A DNA stretch of 64,000 nt from UBA1723 sp045642085 (lineage in GTDB: Bacteria; Bacteroidota; Bacteroidia; Bacteroidales; Paludibacteraceae), in contig JAZUIF010000107.1 in the NCBI GenBank assembly GCA_045642085.1, positions 35,777 through 99,776 of the forward strand, written 5' to 3'. A program made the position numbers and the translations under genes. The notes below the pieces were generated by a model. It did no database searches. It was not told the origin of the DNA and saw only the letters and a list, made by a program, of their open reading frames with translations. Position 1 is the stretch's first letter. The number at the start of each line of letters is the position of its first letter. Positions 52,638 to 61,263 of this stretch are shown here, piece by piece.

Positions 52638-53488
52638 TATTTGTTATCCCCCTTTTTAATTTTATTGTCCAACTCTTGAAGTTCGCTTGAAAAGCCGAAA
52701 TCAATCACGTCCACAAACAATAATGATGAATAATCCTGACTCAATTTGACTGTTATCTCATAAGAGTCGTCAATACCCTTCTTGAATGTCTCAATCATAC
52801 CGATATTGATTCCAGCAGGAAAGATTGTTGAATGTCCACTTGTGACGACTGTGTCACCCAAAGCGACATTTACGTAATTAGGCACCTGCTCCATATCTGC
52901 CTTACGAATATCCCCGCCTCTCCATTTGATGTAGCCCATACCATTCTTGCCTTTGATAATGGAAGAGATATTAGCATCAATGTTGATTATTGGAAGTACA
53001 AGACCGAAGTGTTCGGTCACATCAGTCACGATTCCGACCACACCACTTGTGGAGATGACTCCCATGTTCTGGCGGATACCGTCGGCCTCACCTTTGTCGA
53101 TAGTGATAATATTCTTGAAATTGTCACGTCTGACACTGACAACACGAGCAGTATGGAACATAAACTTCTTCTCGTCTGCAAATGCCTTACGTTTCAAATA
53201 AGTAGTGTCATTTTCAATCTGCAACAAGCGTGATTCAAGTCGACGAATCTCGCCCTGCAACTGGCTGTTCTGTTCAGCCAACATTTCATTCTGCTCTGAT
53301 AGTGAGAAATACTGGTTCACATCAGTACGGACAGAATTCATGCCTCCAATCATGCTACCGCAAGTAACACGAGCTTGGAAACCTTGATAAACATTGAATC
53401 TTGCCACTAGAAATAGACAAACTATTTCCAGTGCCAAGAACAATAATAGGTTACTAAACTTTCGTATGAATTGTAAAAGTGTATTCAC
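52637..53488 (-). CDS. mreC: Rod shape-determining protein MreC
   Basis: A 283-residue bitopic protein: a membrane anchor (about 10-28), a coiled coil (about 60-95, SLSEQNEMLAEQNSQLQGEIRRLES) and two beta domains with GVVGIVTDVTEHFGLVLPI and TSGHSTIFPAGINIG. It bridges MreB and the periplasmic enzymes. It lies 12 bp after mreB. Confidence 0.95.
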   Translation of the reverse strand: MNTLLQFIRKFSNLLLFLALEIVCLFLVARFNVYQGFQARVTCGSMIGGMNSVRTDVNQYFSLSEQNEMLAEQNSQLQGEIRRLESRLLQIENDTTYLKRKAFADEKKFMFHTARVVSVRRDNFKNIITIDKGEADGIRQNMGVISTSGVVGIVTDVTEHFGLVLPIINIDANISSIIKGKNGMGYIKWRGGDIRKADMEQVPNYVNVALGDTVVTSGHSTIFPAGINIGMIETFKKGIDDSYEITVKLSQDYSSLLFVDVIDFGFSSELQELDNKIKKGDNK

Positions 53489-53500
53489 AACTTTCGATAA

Positions 53501-54520
53501 TTATCGCATCAAGAAAGAGAATTTGTCACAATTCTTAAGTGCGATTCCTGTACCACGTGCCACTGCATGCAATGGGTCGTCAGCAATGTGGAAAGGAATA
53601 CCAATCTTGTTAGTAAGACGCTTGTCCAAACCACGAAGCAATGCACCTCCACCTGCCAACCAGATTCCGCGCTGAACGATATCGGCATAAAGCTCTGGTG
53701 GTGTCTGCTCCAATGCGTTAAGCACGGCTGCCTCAATCTTTGAGATTGACTTCTCAATACAATGCGCGATCTCCTGGTATGAGACTGGCACTGCCAATGG
53801 AAGTGCAGACAGACGGTTAGGACCGTTAACGATAAAGTCTGCTGGTGGCTCCTCCAAGTTAGTAAGAGCAGAACCAACCTTTACCTTGATCTCCTCAGCT
53901 GTACGCTCACCTACCTTGATGTTGTGCTGGCTGCTCATGTACTCCTGTACATCTGCAGTCAAATCATCACCGGCGATACGGATAGATTTGTTGGAAACGA
54001 TACCGCCCAAAGAGATGACAGCGATCTCAGTAGTACCACCACCGATGTCGACGATCATGTTTCCTTCTGGAGCCTCAACGTCAATACCGATACCGATAGC
54101 GGCAGCCATTGGCTCATAGATCATATATACCTCACGTCCTCCTGCGTGCTCAGAAGAGTCACGTACGGCACGGATTTCAACTTCGGTACTTCCTGATGGG
54201 ATACATACTACCATTCGCAACTGTGGATTGAACCATGAACGGTCTGAGCTTGCCATCTTAATCATGGCGCGCATCATCTGCTCTGCAGCGTAGAAGTCTG
54301 CGATCACACCGTCTCTCAACGGACGTACAATACGTATGTTCTCAGGATTCTTGCCCTGCATCGCCTTTGCCTCATGACCGACAGCCACAAGTTTGTCTGT
54401 CTTACGGTCCAAAGCTACGATACTTGGCTCGTCCACTACAATCTTATCATTGCTGATGATAATGGTGTTGGCTGTACCAAGGTCCATCGCCAACTCCTGC
54501 GTGAAAGAGAACCATCCCAT
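53501..54520 (-). CDS. mreB: Rod shape-determining protein MreB
   Basis: The actin-like filament that guides elongation. The 339-residue protein opens with ELAMDLGTANTIIISNDKIVVDEPSIVAL, with nucleotide loops at GNMIVDIGGGTTEIAVISLGG and ERGIWLAGGGALLRGLD-type residues (GIWLAGGGALLRG). It begins 2 bp after the truncated purH. Confidence 0.97.
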   Translation of the reverse strand: MGWFSFTQELAMDLGTANTIIISNDKIVVDEPSIVALDRKTDKLVAVGHEAKAMQGKNPENIRIVRPLRDGVIADFYAAEQMMRAMIKMASSDRSWFNPQLRMVVCIPSGSTEVEIRAVRDSSEHAGGREVYMIYEPMAAAIGIGIDVEAPEGNMIVDIGGGTTEIAVISLGGIVSNKSIRIAGDDLTADVQEYMSSQHNIKVGERTAEEIKVKVGSALTNLEEPPADFIVNGPNRLSALPLAVPVSYQEIAHCIEKSISKIEAAVLNALEQTPPELYADIVQRGIWLAGGGALLRGLDKRLTNKIGIPFHIADDPLHAVARGTGIALKNCDKFSFLMR

Positions 54521-54522
54521 AT

Positions 54523-55116
54523 TTATTTTGCGAAATAAGCGTGAATATGAGTATCGTAATTAGAAGAAACCTTGAATGCCTCAGTTGCGAACCAGCGTCT
54601 CTCCTCCAATGATGTCTCTGCACCGTTCTTCTTCATGATGTCAAGAAGTGGAGCATACTGTGCCTTTGATGCTACAATGACAACATCCTTGTGATTCTTT
54701 GCTGCTGCTCTGATTAGGCTGATACCACCTATATCAATCTTCTCGATAATCTCTGCCTCGCTCTTACCCTCTGCTACTGTCTGCTCGAATGGGTATAGGT
54801 CTACAATAACTAGGTCGATCTCTGGAATCTCGTACTTTGCCATCTGCTCCTCGTCCTCCTTCAAACCACGACGACCAAGGATACCACCGAATACTTTTGG
54901 ATGAAGAGTCTTAACTCGACCTCCCAAAATTGAAGGGTATGATGTCAAATCCTCTACTGCCTTGCAAGGGATTCCCTGCGACTCAATGAATGTCTGTGTA
55001 CCACCAGTTGACAATATCTCGACTCCGTTCTCGTTCAATGTCTTTAGGATCTCAGACAAACCATCTTTATGGAAAACGGAAATAAGAGCTCTCTTTATTT
55101 TCTTATTTGCTGACAT
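54523..55116 (-). CDS. purH: IMP cyclohydrolase domain of PurH, without the AICAR transformylase domain
   Basis: The 197-residue protein matches only the N-terminal MGS-like IMP cyclohydrolase domain of bifunctional PurH: ALISVFHKDGL, LSTGGTQTFIE, DLTSYPSILGGRVKTLHPKVFGGIL, DLVIVDLYPFE and KIDIGGISLIRAAAKNHKDV. It stops right after SSNYDTHIHAYFAK, where the approximately 310-residue AICAR transformylase domain should begin. The neighbours are purH's usual ones in Bacteroidales (mreB onward), so this is likely the ortholog with its second domain lost or moved. A promoter lies at 55144-55151. Confidence 0.88.
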   Translation of the reverse strand: MSANKKIKRALISVFHKDGLSEILKTLNENGVEILSTGGTQTFIESQGIPCKAVEDLTSYPSILGGRVKTLHPKVFGGILGRRGLKEDEEQMAKYEIPEIDLVIVDLYPFEQTVAEGKSEAEIIEKIDIGGISLIRAAAKNHKDVVIVASKAQYAPLLDIMKKNGAETSLEERRWFATEAFKVSSNYDTHIHAYFAK

Positions 55117-55143
55117 AATTTTGAAATTTCGTTAGTATGCCAA

Positions 55144-55151
55144 CAAAAATA
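55144..55151 (-). promoter_or_regulatory. -7 element for the purH-mre operon
   Basis: The minus strand reads TATTTTTG (TAnnTTTG), 27 bases before the ATG at 55116. No -33 element at the usual spacing. Confidence 0.5.
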
Positions 55152-55273
55152 CTATTTTTTTATCACTTTATGAAAAAAAATCCACATAAAAATTAACGAA
55201 TTTTAACGGAATTATAACCACTTTGAATCAGCAACTATTTCATCCAAATTTTCGCCGCCACGATATGCCAGAA

Positions 55274-55711
55274 TTAGCCCTTGACTATGGATATAGTTCG
55301 CTCACATTTGCTTCCTTCATAGAACTTCTCCAACACTTTCGAGAAAACGTCGTCGGGCGAAACCAAATCAAAAAGTGTCATGCACGACCGTACTTTTATC
55401 GCATCGATCCCTCCTAATATTTCCTCCGCAGAACCATTCTGCTCCATCAAAGCGTTAGTGATCTCATAAAGCCTGTTTCGCAATGTCTCGTTCTCAAGAT
55501 ATTCCTTCGCCTCTTCCAAAGATATAATGCCGTAATATCTTGATTTACTGCTATATCCAAGTCCTGCAATCTGTGGGAATATATACCAAATCCAATGACT
55601 TTGCTTTCTTCCCGTCTTCACCTCTTCCAATGCCTTGTCGTATGCATGGTTGATTTCTTGCGCAAGAATAAATCGTTTTAATTGGGAATTAAATTTTGCG
55701 TTATTTTCCAT
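55274..55711 (-). CDS. DUF1810 family protein
   Basis: A 145-residue soluble protein with the DUF1810 pattern RFILAQE, SHWIWYIFPQIAGLG, SSKSRYYGI and IDAIKVRSCMTLF. No activity is established for the family. It stands alone between the purH operon and queA. Confidence 0.85.
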   Translation of the reverse strand: MENNAKFNSQLKRFILAQEINHAYDKALEEVKTGRKQSHWIWYIFPQIAGLGYSSKSRYYGIISLEEAKEYLENETLRNRLYEITNALMEQNGSAEEILGGIDAIKVRSCMTLFDLVSPDDVFSKVLEKFYEGSKCERTISIVKG

Positions 55712-55890
55712 AATTAATCAGTTTAATGTTAGTTAATGGTTTTACTACTTTCACACTACAAAGTTAATATATCTTATAATACACTGAAAGATATTTTAGC
55801 ATCATTCATATTTACCTATATATCAAATAATTAAAGTTCAAAAAAAGAGTAAAGAACCGAAATTCTTCACTCTTAATTCCTTTAATCTGA

Positions 55891-55914
55891 AGACACGCAC
55901 GTCCGTGCGTGTCT
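55891..55914. repeat. GTAGAGACG-related palindrome (copy 7, ACGCACG type)
   Basis: AGACACGCAC (55891-55900) pairs perfectly with GTGCGTGTCT (55905-55914), loop GTCC. It lies just past the queA stop and may act as its terminator. Confidence 0.65.
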
Positions 55915-55920
55915 ACAAGT

Positions 55921-56973
55921 TTACTCCATAATCATCATTGCGTCACCGTAGGCTCCAAACTTGTAGCCTTCCTTGATTGCAACGTCGTATGCCTTCATTA
56001 CGTTGTCGTAACCTCCGAATGCAGTCACCATCATCAACATTGTCGAATATGGCAAGTGGAAGTTTGTAATACATCTGTTTGCTACGCTGAAGTTGTATGG
56101 TGGGAAGATGAACTTGTTAGTCCATCCTTCGAATGGCTTGATCATTCCGTCTGTGCTGACTGATGTCTCGATTGCCTTCAACACTGTTGTTCCAACCGCA
56201 CAGATATTTCTATTCTTCTTTGTCGCAGCATTGATGATGTTGGCATTCTCCTCGTTAACCTCAATCTGCTCAGAATCTGTCTTATGCTTAGTCAAATCCT
56301 CAACATCAATGTCACGGAAGTTACCAAGACCTGCGTGAAGTGTGATTTTGGCAAACTCACAACCCTTGATCTCCAATCTCTTCATCAACTCACGTGAGAA
56401 GTGCATTCCTGCAGCCGGTGCCATCACTGCTCCCTCTTTCTCAGCGTAGATAGTCTGATAACGCTCTGCATCCTCTGGCTCAACCGGACGGGTGATGTAG
56501 TCAGGCAATGGTGTGCGACCAAGCTTCATCAAAAGATCCTTGAACTCTTCTGCTGAACCGTCGAACAAATATCTCAATGTACGGCCTCTTGAAGTCGTGT
56601 TGTCGATAACCTCGGCCACAAGTGAATCATCCTCTCCAAAATATAGCTTGTTGCCAATACGAATCTTACGAGCTGGCTCTACAAGCACATCCCAAAATCT
56701 CAACTCACTGTTAAGCTCTCTCAACAATGTGACCTCGATATTGGCATTTGTCTTCTCCTTATTTCCCTCCAAAATAGCAGGGAACACTTTTGTATCATTA
56801 AGAATAAAAACATCCTCTTCGTCGAAATACTCAAGAAGATCCTTGAATATCTTGTGCTCAATCTCTCCTGTCTTCTTGTGCAACACCAACAATTTGCACT
56901 CATCGCGATGCTCTGATGGATACTGCGCGATGCTCTCTTCAGGAAGATTGAATTTAAACTTTGAAAGCTTCAT
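55921..56973 (-). CDS. queA: S-adenosylmethionine:tRNA ribosyltransferase-isomerase
   Basis: QueA moves the ribosyl part of SAM onto 7-aminomethyl-7-deazaguanine in tRNA, the penultimate step of queuosine synthesis. From the ATG at 56973 the protein is 350 residues, beginning MKLSKFKFNLPEESIAQYPS, with the conserved LVEPARKIRIG, APAAGMHFS and TLHAGLGNFRDI motifs. A longer in-frame reading to 57054 would cross a palindrome and is rejected. It follows truB. Confidence 0.95.
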   Translation of the reverse strand: MKLSKFKFNLPEESIAQYPSEHRDECKLLVLHKKTGEIEHKIFKDLLEYFDEEDVFILNDTKVFPAILEGNKEKTNANIEVTLLRELNSELRFWDVLVEPARKIRIGNKLYFGEDDSLVAEVIDNTTSRGRTLRYLFDGSAEEFKDLLMKLGRTPLPDYITRPVEPEDAERYQTIYAEKEGAVMAPAAGMHFSRELMKRLEIKGCEFAKITLHAGLGNFRDIDVEDLTKHKTDSEQIEVNEENANIINAATKKNRNICAVGTTVLKAIETSVSTDGMIKPFEGWTNKFIFPPYNFSVANRCITNFHLPYSTMLMMVTAFGGYDNVMKAYDVAIKEGYKFGAYGDAMMIME

Positions 56974-57044
56974 ATTTTTTCTTTTTAATGAATTTCTAAA
57001 TAATAAACCTTTTCGACAGAAGCACGTACGTAGACCCAATATCT

Positions 57045-57070
57045 GTAGACGCACGTCCGTGCGTCCCTAC
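57045..57070. repeat. GTAGAGACG-related palindrome (copy 8, ACGCACG type)
   Basis: GACGCAC (57048-57054) pairs with GTGCGTC (57059-57065), loop GTCC, inside GTA...CTAC ends. It sits between truB and queA. A related GCACGTACGTAGAC lies at 57022-57035. Confidence 0.6.
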
Positions 57071-57073
57071 GTG

Positions 57074-57787
57074 TTATGCGTCTTCTTCAACTGTCTTTAT
57101 AGTCGGATCATTGTCGAGTAAAAACTGGAATTGCTCTAGCGAGATGCAATCTTCCAACTTCGCCTCTCCAATTCTTGTGCGACAAAGCGATGTAAGGTGT
57201 GCTCCACTTTTCAACGCCTCTCCGATATCTCTTGCCAGACCACGTATGTATGTGCCTTTGCTGCACACTACTCTTATCTTGATCGCAGTCTGGGAATATT
57301 CCATCAACTCAATCTCATCAATCACCAGTGTTTTCGGCTTAATCTCAACCTCCTCTCCCTTGCGGGCATATTCGTATGCTCTTTTTCCGTTGATCTTTAC
57401 TGCCGAAAATGCAGGTGGCACTTGCTGAATCTCTCCCAAGAATTTCTTCAGTGTCTCCTCCACAAGTTCACGAGTGATATGCTCTGTAGGATATGTAGCG
57501 TCGACTTCAGTCTCCAAATCGAATGATGGTGTAGTGGCTCCCAATGCAAGTTCCGCCACATACTCCTTCGTCTGATACTGGAAATTATCGATCTCCTTCG
57601 TCTTCTTGCCAGTGCAGACAATAAGCACACCCGTCGCCAATGGATCAAGTGTACCAGCATGACCGATCTTGATCTTCTTCACACCAAGACGATGACGGAT
57701 GTTGATACGTGCCTTATTGACAAGGTCGAACGACGACCAATGCAACGGTTTGTTGAACAGTAATACTTCGCCTGCTATAAAATCCAT
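57074..57787 (-). CDS. truB: tRNA pseudouridine-55 synthase
   Basis: TruB makes pseudouridine 55 in the T loop of tRNAs. The 237-residue protein has the catalytic Asp (D48) in GHAGTLDPLATGVL, the LALGATTPSFDLE segment, and KGTYIRGLARDIGEAL. It is 9 bp after uppP. Confidence 0.95.
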   Translation of the reverse strand: MDFIAGEVLLFNKPLHWSSFDLVNKARINIRHRLGVKKIKIGHAGTLDPLATGVLIVCTGKKTKEIDNFQYQTKEYVAELALGATTPSFDLETEVDATYPTEHITRELVEETLKKFLGEIQQVPPAFSAVKINGKRAYEYARKGEEVEIKPKTLVIDEIELMEYSQTAIKIRVVCSKGTYIRGLARDIGEALKSGAHLTSLCRTRIGEAKLEDCISLEQFQFLLDNDPTIKTVEEDA

Positions 57788-57796
57788 ATCCGACTA

Positions 57797-58678
57797 TTAC
57801 ATCATGCTGTAGCCAATAGCCCAGCATCCGATAATTGCACAATAGATTGCAAAGTAGATCAACTTGCCTTTCTTCACAAACTCAATCATTCCCTTGCATG
57901 CCAACGCTCCTGAAATAAACGCTGCCAAGAATCCTACAATGGCAACATTCAAATCCAAGCCCATTGTCTGAATCTTGTCACAAGCCTGACAGAACCACTC
58001 ACCATCGGCGTTCATCTCCATGATTGCCTTACAATCAGGACACTTATGCTTGATAATTTTCAAAAGCTCCAAGAATGCCTCTCCCAGGATTGGCACCAAC
58101 ACCATTAGGAATGAGAACTTTGCCACCGACTCCTTCTTGTTACCAAGAATCAAACCAGTTGCGATTGTTGTACCACTACGCGACAGACCTGGCAATACTG
58201 CACAAGCCTGGCCAAGACCAATGATGAATGCGTCGCGACGAGAAATATCCTCCTTGATACGTGGCTTTGCATAATATGAGAATGCAAGTAGAGATGCTGT
58301 GACAAGCAAGCAAATACCTACCACCAACAATCCCTCTCCAAACAAATCCTCTACAAAATCCTTGAAGAACATTCCTACGACAAAAATCGGAATCATAGAA
58401 ATACAGATCTTCAACACATATTCTCTGTCGTCGTTCCATGTGTTCAAACCTCCCTTCAAAGAGCCCTTCAACACGTGTGAGATTTCACTCCATAGGATGA
58501 CGATTGTACTCAATACTGTAGCCGCATGCACAACAATGTCGAACAATAGATTTTCTGATCCACTTGTATTCAAACCTAATATCTCCTGGCCGATAGTCAA
58601 GTGTCCGCTACTGCTGACTGGTAGAAACTCAGTCAAACCTTGAACCAATCCTAGTATAAGAGCTTGTAACCAATCCAT
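57797..58678 (-). CDS. uppP: Undecaprenyl-diphosphatase UppP with an inserted zinc-ribbon-like loop
   Basis: UppP recycles undecaprenyl diphosphate to the monophosphate carrier and gives bacitracin resistance. The 293-residue membrane protein has the active-site motifs QGLTEFLPVSSSGHL (13-27) and LPGLSRSGTTIATG (162-175). Between two membrane segments it carries an extra loop with C213, C216, C230 and C233 (CPDC and CQAC), a zinc-ribbon pattern not expected in UppP, about 25 residues longer than the Bacteroides form I remember. It is 3 bp after the DUF3098 gene. Confidence 0.93.
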   Translation of the reverse strand: MDWLQALILGLVQGLTEFLPVSSSGHLTIGQEILGLNTSGSENLLFDIVVHAATVLSTIVILWSEISHVLKGSLKGGLNTWNDDREYVLKICISMIPIFVVGMFFKDFVEDLFGEGLLVVGICLLVTASLLAFSYYAKPRIKEDISRRDAFIIGLGQACAVLPGLSRSGTTIATGLILGNKKESVAKFSFLMVLVPILGEAFLELLKIIKHKCPDCKAIMEMNADGEWFCQACDKIQTMGLDLNVAIVGFLAAFISGALACKGMIEFVKKGKLIYFAIYCAIIGCWAIGYSMM

Positions 58679-58681
58679 CTT

Positions 58682-58975
58682 TTAGAATTTTATTGTTAAA
58701 GATTCCTCTTCTTTCTCAGAAACTGTAAGACCTGTCTCTACTTTCTCTTCCTTCTCAGGAACCCAAAGGATTGCAAAAATCTCAAACACAAATCCCAATA
58801 ATGCAATCATTGGTCCTACAGTCACTCTCTGCGCGCTATAGATTTCTGGATTGAACTCAGTTCCCTCGGCACCTCCACCAATCATTAGAATAAATCCCAA
58901 TAGAATAATCACAAATCCTACTGCCAAAAGCATAAGATTCTTCTTAGGAAGTGCATATCCTGTATTCTCTTTCAT
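58682..58975 (-). CDS. DUF3098 two-helix membrane protein
   Basis: A 97-residue protein with two membrane segments (about 14-33 and 50-70) and the GYALPKKNLMLLAVGFVIILLG start typical of DUF3098, followed by a charged tail. It lies 10 bp after ftsX and 3 bp before uppP, its usual place in Bacteroidetes. Function unknown. Confidence 0.88.
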   Translation of the reverse strand: MKENTGYALPKKNLMLLAVGFVIILLGFILMIGGGAEGTEFNPEIYSAQRVTVGPMIALLGFVFEIFAILWVPEKEEKVETGLTVSEKEEESLTIKF

Positions 58976-58985
58976 TATTATATAT

Positions 58986-59858
58986 TTAAATGTAATACAA
59001 CTCTTTTTCTGATCTGCTCAAAAATTTATTTACAGCAAAGTATGTCGACAACCATGATATCACGATGCCCGACACTACTATAGCCCCAGCTACCACATAA
59101 TATATAGAGTAGTCGGAATAATCAACAAATAGGCTCAACTGGTCGCGCATCATATATGCGAACAACGCATGATAACCGATAGCCAGTATCGCCGCTATAA
59201 TTCCAATAACAACACCTTTCTTTAGATATGGGCGACGAATGAAACTTCTTGTAGCTCCAACAAGCTTCATCGTATTGATAAGGAATCGGTCGGAATATAT
59301 AAGTAGACGCAACGTGTTGTTGATAAGCACAAATGAAATGAAAAACAACACTCCAGCCACAATCAGGAATAACAACGAAACCTTCTGTATGTTATGGTTG
59401 ACCTCACTGATAAACTGTTTCTGGTACAACACTTTATCGACGATTCTATATTCCTTGACTGACTTTACAACATCTTCAATCTTATCGTTATCTGTATATT
59501 CAGACTTTAGATTGACAATAAAAGACGCACTCAACGGATTATAGCCAAGAAAGGCAACGGGATCTTCTCCCATCTCCTGCTCCAAATCTTTGATTGCCTG
59601 TTCCTTGCTGATAAATGTGACCTTTTTCGCATATGCCTGCCCTCGAAGGATCTCATCTAATGTGACGATCTCTTTCTCCTCAGCATTCTCCCTAATCTCA
59701 ATTGAAATTGTATAATTCTCTCTTACATAGGCAGAAAGGGTGTCTCCGATCTTCAATCCAAGCACCACAATACCAATCAAGAATAACACCATTGAAATAC
59801 TGACAATGGTGGTAAGTTTGGAATTAAATATTTTATATTTAGCAATAGAATCTTTCAT
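58986..59858 (-). CDS. ftsX: Cell division protein FtsX
   Basis: FtsX pairs with the ATPase FtsE to activate peptidoglycan hydrolases at division. The 290-residue protein has four membrane segments (about 18-36, 165-190, 213-233, 255-278) with a periplasmic domain after the first and the LINTMKLVGATRSFIRRPY cytoplasmic motif. It starts the operon ftsX-DUF3098-uppP-truB-queA. ftsE is not adjacent. Confidence 0.92.
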   Translation of the reverse strand: MKDSIAKYKIFNSKLTTIVSISMVLFLIGIVVLGLKIGDTLSAYVRENYTISIEIRENAEEKEIVTLDEILRGQAYAKKVTFISKEQAIKDLEQEMGEDPVAFLGYNPLSASFIVNLKSEYTDNDKIEDVVKSVKEYRIVDKVLYQKQFISEVNHNIQKVSLLFLIVAGVLFFISFVLINNTLRLLIYSDRFLINTMKLVGATRSFIRRPYLKKGVVIGIIAAILAIGYHALFAYMMRDQLSLFVDYSDYSIYYVVAGAIVVSGIVISWLSTYFAVNKFLSRSEKELYYI

Positions 59859-59989
59859 TTTAATGCAAAATAAACAAAAAAATGCTCACTTATAAAATTT
59901 TTTTTGGAAAATCTACAGATTCATGAGATTTTTTTGAAATGTGTTGAAAAAAGACGGCATTCAGACTCCTTCTCCACTATTTTTTGCAT

Positions 59990-60766
59990 TTATTGTCTTC
60001 TTATTTTCATCCTGTAGCCTGATGGTAGCGTAATCTTGGATTTGCTCGACGTAAGGCTATTTATTGCTATTCCTTCCTCTCCATCAAGATCATAAACATG
60101 CGTGATGAACGGATATACATTATTATTAAATATGACGCTCTCAGTCGACATGTTTATCCTGCGATCAGTGATTCTCACTTTAGCATAAACAACTGTATTT
60201 TTAAGAAGACTCACTCCGTCCAAGTCGACATCATCCATAAGCCTCAACTTGACCTGACTCTCTTCATTTAGGCCTTTCACCACCTCATGGACAACGACAC
60301 TGATTGAATTGTCGACCTCTGATTTCCCGGTTTCTCCCATACGATGGAAACCTCCCTTATTGTCGACTTCTCTCGTAGGTGATGATTCCATGTCGTCTTT
60401 TGTCGGCTCGACACTGTTCTCATCATCCTTCTTCTCACTATTCTTAGTGGAAATCGGACCAGATACAGATTTGGCAGCATAGAAAGAAGAAGGGGAGATT
60501 TGGCGATTGTTGTCGTCGCCATTATCTATTGATGTATTATGAGAAGTTTGTTCCTCCCCTCCTTCTGCCTTTTCTATCAAACGATTTCCTATATTATATA
60601 ATGTCTCTTTTGATTCACTCTCTGTTTTGGTCTGTTGTGACACCTCGAAAGATGTTTCGACGTGGGCATCTTTTGCCTCATCTCCACCAAGCATCCAGAA
60701 TACAACACAACCACCTACAAACAGAAATAGGCTAAACAGATGTATCGCGAGTCTCTTATTGTCCAT
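59990..60766 (-). CDS. TraM-like conjugation protein
   Basis: A 258-residue protein with one N-terminal membrane segment (about 7-27), a Ser/Thr/Glu-rich linker, and a C-terminal domain resembling the Bacteroides conjugative-transposon TraM (VKLRLMDDVDLDGVSLLKNTVVYAKVRIT, VIFNNNVYPFITHVYDLDGEEGIAI). TraM is a type IV secretion core component of the VirB10 class. It follows a small membrane protein by 15 bp. No other mating-pore gene is nearby. Confidence 0.75.
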   Translation of the reverse strand: MDNKRLAIHLFSLFLFVGGCVVFWMLGGDEAKDAHVETSFEVSQQTKTESESKETLYNIGNRLIEKAEGGEEQTSHNTSIDNGDDNNRQISPSSFYAAKSVSGPISTKNSEKKDDENSVEPTKDDMESSPTREVDNKGGFHRMGETGKSEVDNSISVVVHEVVKGLNEESQVKLRLMDDVDLDGVSLLKNTVVYAKVRITDRRINMSTESVIFNNNVYPFITHVYDLDGEEGIAINSLTSSKSKITLPSGYRMKIRRQ

Positions 60767-60781
60767 CGATTATGTTTAAAT

Positions 60782-61129
60782 TCAACCAAATAGCATCTTC
60801 ACTATGTCTGATGTCTCCTGCTGAAGTTCTGTCAACTCCACTGCCTCAACATCTTTCGATTCATTCGATGTCTCAGCCTCAACAGATATCGCATCGCCAT
60901 CCAAAACCAACGGAGCAACCTTCATCATCGTCGGACGACGAAGTGGCATATCGTAGGCTACATCATCACTGTATGGTGTGAAAAGCTGTTTTATTGTCGT
61001 TTTTCTTTCCTCTATGGTAGGAACCCCTTTGTTTTCGCTCTTTTTGTTGAGATAGATTAGGACCATATCAATAACAACACATACGGTGAGCCAAACAATA
61101 ATGAATTCAGACCAACTGATCTTGCTCAT
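60782..61129 (-). CDS. Small membrane protein next to the TraM-like gene
   Basis: A 115-residue protein with one membrane segment (about 9-27) and a long polar tail rich in Glu, Thr and Val. In conjugative transposons a small traL precedes traM, and this gene is in that place, but the sequence does not clearly match TraL. Divergent from the TraG/MobC-like gene. Confidence 0.55.
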   Translation of the reverse strand: MSKISWSEFIIVWLTVCVVIDMVLIYLNKKSENKGVPTIEERKTTIKQLFTPYSDDVAYDMPLRRPTMMKVAPLVLDGDAISVEAETSNESKDVEAVELTELQQETSDIVKMLFG

Positions 61130-61217
61130 TCTATCAAATTTTTAGCAAATGTATAATTTTATCTCTATCATTCGACAATCATAATTTCTTTTTTACAATT
61201 TGTTTGACAGAAAAGAT

Positions 61218-61225
61218 TACTTTTG
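61218..61225 (+). promoter_or_regulatory. -7 element of the TraG/MobC-like gene
   Basis: TACTTTTG matches TAnnTTTG, 38 bases before the ATG at 61264. Confidence 0.5.
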
Positions 61226-61263
61226 TCGTCGAATTCGCAGATCCATATTGACGCGGTACAGCC

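Noticed and set aside
56974..57054. Upstream extension of QueA
   Set aside because: It reads through a GTAGAGACG-type palindrome and is unlike the family; MKLSKF at 56973 is the normal start.
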